From: Streptomyces cupreus
Lineage (GTDB): Bacteria; Actinomycetota; Actinomycetes; Streptomycetales; Streptomycetaceae
NCBI RefSeq assembly: GCF_014257025.1
Contig: NZ_JACMSF010000014.1
Coordinates: 62,001 to 126,000 of the forward strand
Length of the DNA: 64,000 bases
Direction of reading: 5' to 3'
Position numbers and translations under genes: made by a program. The notes beneath the pieces were generated by a model that saw only the letters and a list, made by a program, of their open reading frames with translations, was not told the origin of the DNA and searched no databases. This document shows positions 7,538 to 14,816 of this stretch, one piece after another (within the stretch, counting starts at the first letter, position 1; every line of letters begins with the position of its first letter).

Positions 7538-9243
7538 GCCGCCCCGGAGGCCACCCCGCCGAGGCCCGCCGCCTCACCCCGTACGAGTACGCCGCCACCC
7601 ACGGGCCCCGGGCCGGGGACCGCATCCGGCTCGGCGACTCCGGGCTGACCGTCGAGGTCGAGTCCGACTCGCAGCGGTACGGCGACGAGTTCCTCGCCGG
7701 GTTCGGCAAGACCGCCCGCGACGGGCTCCATCTCAAGGCCGCCGCCGTCCGCGAGACCTGTGACGTCGTCATCAGCAATGTCGTGGTCATCGATGCCGTC
7801 CAGGGCATCCGGAAGGTCTCCATCGGCATCCGGGAAGGCCGGATCTGCTCGATCGGGCGGGCCGGGAACCCGGACACCCTCGACGGGGTCGACGTCGTGG
7901 TCGGCACCGGTACGTCCATCGTGTCCGGCGAGGGGCTCATCGCCACCGCCGGCGCCGTCGACACGCATGTCCATCTGTTGTCGCCGCGCATCATGGAGGC
8001 CTCGCTGGCCTCCGGCGTGACCACCGTCATCGGGCAGGAGTTCGGGCCCGTGTGGGGCGTGGGCGTGAACTCGCCGTGGGCGCTGAAGCACGCCTTCAAC
8101 GCCTTCGACGCCTGGCCGGTCAACATCGGGTTCCTGGGGCGGGGTTCGTCATCGAGGGAGGCGCCCCTGATCGAGGCCCTCGCCGAGGGGGGCGCCTCCG
8201 GTTTCAAGGTGCACGAGGACATGGGCGCCCACACCCGGGCGCTGGACACGGCACTCCGGGTCGCCGAGGAGTACGACGTCCAAGTCGCCCTGCACAGCGA
8301 CGGGTTGAACGAGTGCCTCTCCGTCGAGGACACCCTCCGGGTACTGGAGGGCCGTACCGTCCACGCCTTCCACATCGAGGGCTGCGGCGGCGGACATGTG
8401 CCGAACGTGCTGAAAATGGCGGGAGTTGCGAATGTCATCGGCTCCTCCACCAACCCCACGCTGCCCTTCGGGCGGGACGCGGTCGCCGAGCACTACGGCA
8501 TGATCGTCTCCGTCCACGATCTGAAGACGGACCTGCCCGGCGACGCCGCCATGGCCCGGGACCGCATCCGCGCCGGGACGATGGGCGCCGAGGACGTGCT
8601 GCACGACCTGGGCGCGATCGGCATCACCTCCTCCGACGCACAGGGCATGGGACGCGCGGGCGAGACCGTCCGCCGTACCTTCGCCATGGCCGGGAAGATG
8701 AAGGCCGAGTTCGGCGCCCCGGACGAGCACGACAACGAGCGCGTCCTGCGCTACATGGCCAAGCTGACCATCAACCCGGCCATTGCCCACGGGCTTTCGC
8801 ACGAGGTGGGGTCGCTGGAGGTCGGCAAGCTCGCCGACATCGTGCTGTGGCAGCCGGAGTACTTCGGCGCCAAACCGCAGCTCGTCCTCAAGGCGGGCTT
8901 CCCGGCCTACGGCGTGGTCGGCGACCCGGGCGCCGCGACCGACACCTGCGAACCGCTCGTCCTCGGCCCGCAGTTCGGCGCGCACGGCGCCACCCCCGCC
9001 GACATCTCGGTCGCCTTCGTCGCCCAGGCCGCCCTCGACCAGGGAGGCGACACCATGCCGACCCGGCGCCGCCGAGTCGCCGTGCGCGGCACCCGTGGCA
9101 TCGGACCGGCCGACCTGCGCCTGAACTCCCGTACCGGAGCCGTCGACGTCGACCAGCGCACGGGCCTTGTGACGCTGGACGGAGAGCCGCTGCGCTCGGA
9201 ACCGGCCGACTCGGTCTCCCTGAACCGCCTCTACTTCCTCTAG
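7534..9243 (+). CDS. ureC: Divergent urease alpha subunit (amidohydrolase)
   Basis: 569 residues. The nickel site is complete when aligned with Klebsiella UreC: His145 and His147 (DTHVH), the lysine to be carbamylated Lys225 (FKVHED), His254, His280 and Asp368 (TSSDAQ). Catalytic His328 and Arg344 are also present. The mobile-flap Cys (Klebsiella Cys319) is Val327, and the next positions read VHD instead of CHH. The pocket segment after SGVTT is also changed (VIGQEFGPVWG). Activity on urea is therefore likely weaker, or the substrate differs. It is encoded between ureAB and the agmatine-deiminase homologue in one operon. Streptomycetes often also carry a canonical urease elsewhere. Confidence 0.9.
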   Translation: MSRPGGHPAEARRLTPYEYAATHGPRAGDRIRLGDSGLTVEVESDSQRYGDEFLAGFGKTARDGLHLKAAAVRETCDVVISNVVVIDAVQGIRKVSIGIREGRICSIGRAGNPDTLDGVDVVVGTGTSIVSGEGLIATAGAVDTHVHLLSPRIMEASLASGVTTVIGQEFGPVWGVGVNSPWALKHAFNAFDAWPVNIGFLGRGSSSREAPLIEALAEGGASGFKVHEDMGAHTRALDTALRVAEEYDVQVALHSDGLNECLSVEDTLRVLEGRTVHAFHIEGCGGGHVPNVLKMAGVANVIGSSTNPTLPFGRDAVAEHYGMIVSVHDLKTDLPGDAAMARDRIRAGTMGAEDVLHDLGAIGITSSDAQGMGRAGETVRRTFAMAGKMKAEFGAPDEHDNERVLRYMAKLTINPAIAHGLSHEVGSLEVGKLADIVLWQPEYFGAKPQLVLKAGFPAYGVVGDPGAATDTCEPLVLGPQFGAHGATPADISVAFVAQAALDQGGDTMPTRRRRVAVRGTRGIGPADLRLNSRTGAVDVDQRTGLVTLDGEPLRSEPADSVSLNRLYFL

Positions 9244-9251
9244 GACCCTTG

Positions 9252-10271
9252 ATGACCTTCCGCATGCCCCCCGAGTGGGCCCCGCACGAGCGCACCTGGA
9301 TGGCCTGGCCCGGACCCAACCCCACCTTCACCACCGACGAGGAGCTGGCCGCGGCCCGCGCCGCCTGGGCGTCCGTCGCCCGCGCGGTGCGCCGCTTCGA
9401 ACCGGTGACGGTGGTGCACGGTCCGGGTCAGGGCGAGTCGGCGCGCGAACTGCTCGGCCCGGACATCGAGTTGGTCGAGCGCGAACTCGACGACGCGTGG
9501 ATGCGGGACATCGGCCCGACGTTCGTCAAGGACCAGGAGGGCCGACTGGCCGCCGTGGACTGGGTGTTCAACGGCTGGGGCGCCCAGGACTGGGCCCGCT
9601 GGGAGCACGACTCCAAGATCGCCCGCCATGTCGCGGACCTGGCCGGAGTACCGGTGCTCTCGTCACCGCTGGTCAACGAGGGCGGCGCGATCCACGTCGA
9701 CGGCGAGGGCACGGTCCTGCTGACCGACACCGTCCAGCTCGGCGCGGGGCGCAATCCCGACTGGACCCGCGAGCAGGTCGAGGCGGAGATCCACGCCGAG
9801 CTCGGCACCACCAAGGCGATCTGGCTCCCGCACGGCCTGGCCGGCGACTACGGCATGTACGGCACCCAGGGCCACGTCGACATCGTCGCGGCCTTCGCAC
9901 GTCCCGGCACCGTGCTGGTGCACAGCCAGCGCGACCCGGCCCACCCGGACCACGTCCGTTCCCGGACGTACGTCGAGATCCTGCGCGGCCAGACCGACGC
10001 CAAGGGCCGACGGCTGGAGGTCGTGGAGGTCCCCGCGCCCACGGTCCTCAAGGACGAGCACGGCGACTGGGTCGACTACTCCTACATCAACCACTATCTC
10101 TGCAACGGCGGCGTCGTCCTGTGCGCCTTCGACGACCCGCGCGACGAGATCGCGGCCGGGATCTTCCGACGGCTGTTCCCCGAGCGGACGGTGACACTGG
10201 TGGACGCCCGTACCATCTTCGCGGGCGGTGGAGGCATCCACTGCATCACGCAACAGCAGCCGAAGATCTAG
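9252..10271 (+). CDS. Agmatine deiminase / peptidylarginine-deiminase-family enzyme
   Basis: 339 residues from the ATG at 9252, nine bases after ureC. It belongs to the guanidino-group-modifying superfamily. Visible are the N-terminal FRMPPEWAPHERTWMAWP block, DAWMRDIGPTFV, HVDIVAAFARP, and the C-terminal catalytic Cys in GGGGIHCITQQQP. Agmatine deiminase converts agmatine to N-carbamoylputrescine plus ammonia. Position in the operon suggests the urease-like protein may act on the same route, for example on a ureido product; that is inference. The next gene, a TetR regulator, follows after 10 bases and uses GGAG overlapping this stop. Confidence 0.88.
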   Translation: MTFRMPPEWAPHERTWMAWPGPNPTFTTDEELAAARAAWASVARAVRRFEPVTVVHGPGQGESARELLGPDIELVERELDDAWMRDIGPTFVKDQEGRLAAVDWVFNGWGAQDWARWEHDSKIARHVADLAGVPVLSSPLVNEGGAIHVDGEGTVLLTDTVQLGAGRNPDWTREQVEAEIHAELGTTKAIWLPHGLAGDYGMYGTQGHVDIVAAFARPGTVLVHSQRDPAHPDHVRSRTYVEILRGQTDAKGRRLEVVEVPAPTVLKDEHGDWVDYSYINHYLCNGGVVLCAFDDPRDEIAAGIFRRLFPERTVTLVDARTIFAGGGGIHCITQQQPKI

Positions 10272-10281
10272 GAGCCGTCGG

Positions 10282-10881
10282 ATGGCCGGTGCGCGCAAGC
10301 ACGCGCCGCCGCGGGAGGACGTCCTCGTCGCCGCCATGGAGATGATCGCCGAGCGCGGTCTGGAGAAGCTCACCATGGCGGCACTCGGCCGTGCGGTCGG
10401 GATGAGCAGCGGGCATCTGCTCTACTACTTCGGCTCCAAGGACGAGCTGCTGCTCCAGACCCTGGAGTGGAGCGAGGGCCGGCTCGGCGCCGCACGCGGC
10501 CGGCTGCTGACCCGGACCGCCCCGGCCCGTGAACGGCTCGATGCCTACGTCGATCTGTACGTCCCGGACGGTCACCGCGACCCGCACTGGACGCTGTGGC
10601 TCGAGGTCTGGAACCGCTCGCAGAACGCCGACGACGCCGCCCGCGACCGGCAGGCCGCGATCGAGGGCGCCTGGCACCGCGACCTGGTCGCCCTGCTGGC
10701 GGAGGGCGTCTCGCGCGGGGAGTTCCGGCCGGTCGACCCGGACCGTTTCGCGGCCCGCCTCAGGGCCCTCCTCGATGGCTTCTCCATCCATGTGGCGATC
10801 GGCCTGCGCGGCACGGACCGAGCGCAAGTTCTCGGCCACGTACAGGAGTTCCTCCGGGAGGGCCTCCTCGCGGACGCCTGA
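10282..10881 (+). CDS. TetR-family transcriptional regulator
   Basis: 199 residues from the ATG at 10282, with GGAG 7 bases upstream. The N-terminal helix-turn-helix is clear (MIAERGLEKLTMAALGRAVGMSSG then LLYYFGSKDELL). The C-terminal half is a ligand-binding helical bundle with LYVPDGHRDPHWTLWLEVWNRS, resembling the BetI/RutR-like C-terminal group. As the last gene of the ureAB-ureC-deiminase operon it probably controls the operon and perhaps the divergent NCS1 permease. Ligand unknown; a nucleobase, polyamine or guanidino compound would fit the neighbours. Confidence 0.88.
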   Translation: MAGARKHAPPREDVLVAAMEMIAERGLEKLTMAALGRAVGMSSGHLLYYFGSKDELLLQTLEWSEGRLGAARGRLLTRTAPARERLDAYVDLYVPDGHRDPHWTLWLEVWNRSQNADDAARDRQAAIEGAWHRDLVALLAEGVSRGEFRPVDPDRFAARLRALLDGFSIHVAIGLRGTDRAQVLGHVQEFLREGLLADA

Positions 10882-10993
10882 GGGAGCGCCCGGGTTGTAC
10901 TCAATTCGGGGGATTGACGCCGTCGCGCGTGGTGCGTTTGCCTCGATGCGAGCCCTCGGCGCGGGGCCGGGGGAGAAGCATCACGGGGGAAAC

Positions 10994-12268
10994 GTGCTCA
11001 GAACCATGCGTGGGGTGTCCGTTGTCGTGCTCGCAGGGGCGATGGTCGCGCTGTCGGCCGTCTCGGCGGCTCCGGCGCCGGAGCCGCGGACCGAGCGGGT
11101 CACGCTGTCGGCGGCCGGGGAGCAGATCCAGCAGGGGGCGAGCGGTAACGCGCTCAGCGCCGACGGGCGTTATCTCGCCTTCGTCTCGGACGACCCGGAC
11201 GTGGTGCCGGGCGACACCAACGGCGTGACCGATGTGTTCGTCCGGGATCTGCGCCGGGGGACCGTCGAGCGGGTCAACGTGGCGTCGGACGGGACGCAGG
11301 CCGAAGGCGGGGCCTACGGCACCTACCGGGCGGAGATCAGCGGCGACGGCCGCTACATCGCCTTCAGGTCCTCGGCGACGAACCTCGTCGAGTGGCCCGA
11401 ACCGCCCCAGCCGTACGCGCAGGACGTCTACGTCCACGACCGGAAGACCGGACGCACGGAACGGATCAGCGTCGCCGCCGACGGCGGATCCGGCTGGGCG
11501 TCCGACAGCTTCGACATGTCCCGCGACGGCCGGTACATCGCCTTCACCGCCTCCTCGGGACGGATCGAGCCGGACGCGCCGACCGACCAGACCATGGCGT
11601 ACGTCGCTGACCGCCGCACCGGCGCCGTCAAGCGGATCAGCGACCGCATCCCGTCCGACTGGTACGTCCCGAGCGTCACCCTGAGCGGGGACGGCAGCCA
11701 CCTCGCCTATGTGCAGCGGCACCCGCGCGGCGGGCGCCACGAACTGTGGCTTGCCGACCTGCGCACCGGTGAGCAGAAGCTGGTCAACGCGGCATCGGAC
11801 GGCAGCCCGACCAACGGCTCTCCGTCAGGCGCGAGGCTCTCCGAGGACGGCTCGCTCGTCGCGTTCTCGTCCTTCGACGAGAGCCTGGTCCCCGAGGCGC
11901 CGACGTACACCTGGGAGCTCTACCTGAAGGACATGCGCACCGGGAAGACCCGGTGGATCACCCATGAGGGCGAGGGCGGGCTCGGTGGCGGGCTGCTCAG
12001 TGCCGACGGCCGGCTGCTGGCGTACATGACCGAGACCAAATCGGGCGACGAGGTCGTCGCGGAGAACGTCCATGTCCGGGACCTGAGGACCGGCCGGACC
12101 GAACTCGTCACCCGCACCCTCGCGGGCGGACCCCAGGCCAAGGGCTACTCGGCGCCCATCGACTTCAGCCGCGACGGCCGACTGCTCTCCCTGTACTCCG
12201 ACTCGTCCGAACTCGTCCCCGGCGACACCAACGGCGCGGGCGACGGCTTCCTGCACCGTCTGCGGTGA
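10994..12268 (+). CDS. Secreted TolB/WD40-like beta-propeller protein
   Basis: 424 residues from the GTG at 10994, with GGGGA 4 bases upstream; an in-frame ATG at 11006 is the alternative. A signal peptide ends at about residue 30 (VVVLAGAMVALSAVSAAPA). The mature part holds repeated propeller blades of the form SxDGRYIAF...DxYVxDxxTGxTERIS, the PD40/TolB-type repeat; at least six copies are visible. Such proteins bind partners or polysaccharide, or act as structural scaffolds; the exact role is unknown. It is monocistronic. A 9-bp hairpin at 12300-12330 follows and could end its transcript. Confidence 0.8.
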   Translation: MLRTMRGVSVVVLAGAMVALSAVSAAPAPEPRTERVTLSAAGEQIQQGASGNALSADGRYLAFVSDDPDVVPGDTNGVTDVFVRDLRRGTVERVNVASDGTQAEGGAYGTYRAEISGDGRYIAFRSSATNLVEWPEPPQPYAQDVYVHDRKTGRTERISVAADGGSGWASDSFDMSRDGRYIAFTASSGRIEPDAPTDQTMAYVADRRTGAVKRISDRIPSDWYVPSVTLSGDGSHLAYVQRHPRGGRHELWLADLRTGEQKLVNAASDGSPTNGSPSGARLSEDGSLVAFSSFDESLVPEAPTYTWELYLKDMRTGKTRWITHEGEGGLGGGLLSADGRLLAYMTETKSGDEVVAENVHVRDLRTGRTELVTRTLAGGPQAKGYSAPIDFSRDGRLLSLYSDSSELVPGDTNGAGDGFLHRLR

Positions 12269-12299
12269 CCGACCGCATTCTGAGACAACCGTGAGTGAG

Positions 12300-12330
12300 G
12301 CACGGGGGTTGTGCCAGACTGCCCCCGTGC
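12300..12330 (+). terminator. Hairpin between the propeller gene and the cimA leader
   Basis: Perfect 9-bp stem GCACGGGGG/CCCCCGTGC with a 13-base loop, 32 bases after the propeller-gene stop. It may be that gene's terminator or the first stem of the cimA leader; its 3' arm covers the GTG at 12327 of the possible leader peptide. Confidence 0.5.
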
Positions 12331-12341
12331 TCTCGTTCGCC

Positions 12342-12377
12342 ATGATTATTGGCAGCAGGCGCGCCGGTCCGCAGTGA
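12342..12377 (+). CDS. Possible isoleucine-rich leader peptide of cimA
   Basis: The short frame ATG ATT ATT GGC AGC AGG CGC GCC GGT CCG CAG TGA encodes MIIGSRRAGPQ. The frame is also open from a GTG at 12327. Two adjacent ATT codons are striking because ATT is rare in Streptomyces, and isoleucine is the end product of the citramalate route. A pause-type stem (GTCCGC 12367-12372 with GCGGAC 12401-12406) encloses the stop codon, and a terminator lies 55 bases further on. No clear ribosome-binding site is seen, so translation is unproven. The AT-rich patch could instead be promoter sequence. Confidence 0.4.
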   Translation: MIIGSRRAGPQ

Positions 12378-12431
12378 CCGCCACGTACGACCAGGTACGG
12401 GCGGACACCGTCGTCCTCGACCCGCGCGCAG

Positions 12432-12457
12432 ACCTCTCGCACCCGCGAGAGGTTTTT
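12432..12457 (+). terminator. Attenuator-type terminator upstream of cimA
   Basis: Perfect 9-bp stem ACCTCTCGC/GCGAGAGGT with loop ACCC, followed directly by a T-run (five Ts counting the last stem base). It lies inside the non-coding leader, 113 bases before the cimA start and 55 bases after the stop of the putative leader peptide. A canonical U-run terminator is unusual in this genome, where most terminators lack one. Confidence 0.7.
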
Positions 12458-12569
12458 CGCATTTCTGGCCCACCTGCAGCCGGGACCGCAGCGCGAGGGA
12501 TCATTGGAGGACGGTGGAGCCGGTCATTCCGGTACAGACCGAGATCCATACATCAGGAGCCTTGAGACC

Positions 12570-14174
12570 ATGACGGAAACCAGCGAACTCGACGACTCGT
12601 TCCACGTCTTCGACACCACCCTGCGCGACGGCGCCCAGCGTGAGGGCATCAACCTCACCGTCGCGGACAAGCTGGCCATCGCACGGCACCTGGACGACTT
12701 CGGCGTGGGCTTCATCGAGGGCGGCTGGCCCGGCGCCAACCCGCGTGACACCGAGTTCTTCGCCCGCGCTCAGCAGGAGATCGACTTCAAGCACGCCCAG
12801 CTGGTCGCCTTCGGCTCCACCCGTCGGGCGGGCGCCAAGGCGGCGGACGACCCGCAGGTCAGGGCGCTGCTGGATTCCGGCGCCCCGGTGATCACGCTGG
12901 TCGCCAAGTCCCACGACCGGCATGTGGAACTCGCGCTGCGCACAACCCTGGACGAGAACCTGGAGATGGTCCGGGACACGGTGTCGTTCCTGAAGGATCA
13001 GGGCCGCCGGGTCTTCGTCGACTGCGAGCACTTCTTCGACGGCTACCGCGCGAACCCCGAGTACGCGAAATCCGTCGTCCGTACGGCCTCGGAGGCGGGC
13101 GCCGATGTAGTGATCCTCTGCGACACCAACGGCGGCATGCTCCCGGCGCAGGTCCAGGCGGTCGTCTCGACGGTACTGGCCGACACGGGCGCCCGGCTCG
13201 GCATCCACGCCCAGGACGACACGGGCTGCGCGGTCGCCAACACCCTCGCCGCGGTGGACGCGGGCGCGACGCATGTGCAGTGCACGGCGAACGGCTACGG
13301 CGAGCGGGTGGGCAACGCGAACCTGTTCCCGGTCGTGGCCGCGCTGGAGCTGAAGTACGGCAAGAAGGTCCTGCCGGAGGGCCGGCTGCGCGAGATGACG
13401 CGGATCTCCCACGCCATCGCCGAGGTCGTCAACCTCACCCCCTCCACGCACCAGCCCTACGTCGGCGTCTCCGCCTTCGCGCACAAGGCGGGCCTGCACG
13501 CCTCCGCGATCAAGGTCGACCCGGATCTGTACCAGCACATCGACCCCGAGCAGGTCGGCAACACCATGCGGATGCTGGTCTCCGACATGGCGGGCCGCGC
13601 CTCGGTCGAGCTCAAGGGCAAGGAGCTCGGCATCGACCTGGGCGGCGACCGGGAGCTGGTCGGCCGGGTGGTCGATCGGGTGAAGGAGCACGAGCTCAAG
13701 GGCTACACCTACGAGGCGGCGGACGCGAGCTTCGAACTCCTCCTCCGCGCCGAGGTCGAGGGCAGGCCGCTGAAGTACTTCGACGTCGAGTCCTGGCGAG
13801 CGATCGTCGAGGACCGCCCGGACGGCAGCCACGCGAACGAGGCCACGGTGAAGCTCTTCGCCAAGGGCGAGCGCATCGTGGCCACGGCGGAGGGCAACGG
13901 CCCGGTCAACGCCCTGGACCGGGCCCTCCGCGTCGCCCTGGAGACGATCTACCCCCAGCTCGCCAAGCTGGACCTGGTCGACTACAAGGTCCGCATCCTG
14001 GAGGGCGTCCACGGCACCCAGTCCACCACCCGCGTCCTGATCGCCACCTCCGACGGGACGGGCGAGTGGTCGACGGTGGGCGTGGCGGACAACGTCATCG
14101 CGGCGTCGTGGCAGGCCCTGGAGGACGCGTACACGTACGGCCTGCTGCGCGCGGGAGTATCGCCGGCGGAGTAG
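12570..14174 (+). CDS. cimA: (R)-citramalate synthase
   Basis: 534 residues from the ATG at 12570, with CAGGAG upstream. Condenses acetyl-CoA with pyruvate to citramalate, giving 2-oxobutyrate for isoleucine independently of threonine. It has the DRE-TIM metallolyase core: FDTTLRDGAQREG at the N-terminus, GFIEGGWPGANPRD, CDTNGG, the metal-binding HxH in LGIHAQDDTG and TANGYGERVGN. A C-terminal LeuA-type allosteric domain follows (about residues 400-530). The GGWPG and GANPRD signatures separate it from LeuA. It has its own long leader with attenuator features. From memory, older annotations call this family leuA2. Confidence 0.93.
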   Translation: MTETSELDDSFHVFDTTLRDGAQREGINLTVADKLAIARHLDDFGVGFIEGGWPGANPRDTEFFARAQQEIDFKHAQLVAFGSTRRAGAKAADDPQVRALLDSGAPVITLVAKSHDRHVELALRTTLDENLEMVRDTVSFLKDQGRRVFVDCEHFFDGYRANPEYAKSVVRTASEAGADVVILCDTNGGMLPAQVQAVVSTVLADTGARLGIHAQDDTGCAVANTLAAVDAGATHVQCTANGYGERVGNANLFPVVAALELKYGKKVLPEGRLREMTRISHAIAEVVNLTPSTHQPYVGVSAFAHKAGLHASAIKVDPDLYQHIDPEQVGNTMRMLVSDMAGRASVELKGKELGIDLGGDRELVGRVVDRVKEHELKGYTYEAADASFELLLRAEVEGRPLKYFDVESWRAIVEDRPDGSHANEATVKLFAKGERIVATAEGNGPVNALDRALRVALETIYPQLAKLDLVDYKVRILEGVHGTQSTTRVLIATSDGTGEWSTVGVADNVIAASWQALEDAYTYGLLRAGVSPAE

Positions 14175-14175
14175 A

Positions 14176-14259
14176 TCAGGTCAGCCTCCACTTCTGGTCG
14201 GCGGCGCCCGTGCAGCTCCAGATCTGCGCACGGGCGCCGTTGAAGTGCGTGGTGCTGTG
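14176..14259 (-). pseudogene. Remnant of a ricin-type lectin domain (C-terminal end)
   Basis: On the minus strand, STTHFNGARAQIWSCTGAAD followed by QKWRLT and a stop is the last repeat of a ricin B-type carbohydrate-binding domain (QIWSCTG...QKW signature). Nothing upstream in this frame resembles the rest of the domain or a catalytic module, so only about 26 codons survive. It begins 2 bases after the cimA stop and abuts a second remnant on the other strand. Confidence 0.65.
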
Positions 14260-14262
14260 ACC

Positions 14263-14760
14263 GTCTCCGGGCGCCCGCAGCTCATCGGCGACCGGCTCGG
14301 GGCCATCGACGCCCTGGTCTCCTCCTGGCTGCCGGGCACCGAGGGCGACGGCGTGGCCGACGTGCTGTACGGGAAGCGGCCCTTCACCGGGCAGCTCCCC
14401 GTCACCTGGCCGAAGTCCGAGGCACAGCTGCCGATCAACGTCGATGACGCCTCGTACGATCCGCAGTTCCCCTACGGCTGGGGCCTGACCACGCTGACCA
14501 AGGTGCCCGAGGGCGGCGCCACGACCCTGAGGGCGCTCGGCATCGCGCCGCGGCGGCGAGCGGGCCGGGGCCGACGAGGCCGGCCGCGCGCTGGTGACGA
14601 AGGCGAGGCTGATCGTCCAGCAGATGGCGATCACGCCGGCGTCCGCCAAGCCCTTCGCCGAGGCGGACCGGCTGCTGACGCAGGGGCGGTACGGAGCGGC
14701 GGTGGAGAAGCTGGCGGCTGCCCACCGGGCCGCTCAGCCACTCCGGTACCGGGCCCGGTG
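14263..14760 (+). pseudogene. Remnant of a GH3 beta-glucosidase C-terminus, frameshifted
   Basis: The frame VSGRPQLIGDRLGAIDALV..WLPGTEGDGVADVLYG, then FTGQLPVTWPKS and PYGWGL, matches the C-terminal domain of family 3 exo-beta-glucosidases. There is no start codon context, no catalytic domain and no signal peptide. Near 14550-14565 the reading continues in another frame (GERAGADEAGRALVTKARLI through QGRYGAAVEKLAAAHRAA), so a frameshift broke it further. About 165 codons remain of a gene that would normally exceed 600. It is a decayed fragment between cimA and the next membrane protein. Confidence 0.7.
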
Positions 14761-14816
14761 GGATTGTCCCCGTCGGTCCCGGTACGTTTGCCCGTTTCGT
14801 CAGGTAGCGTCGAAGT

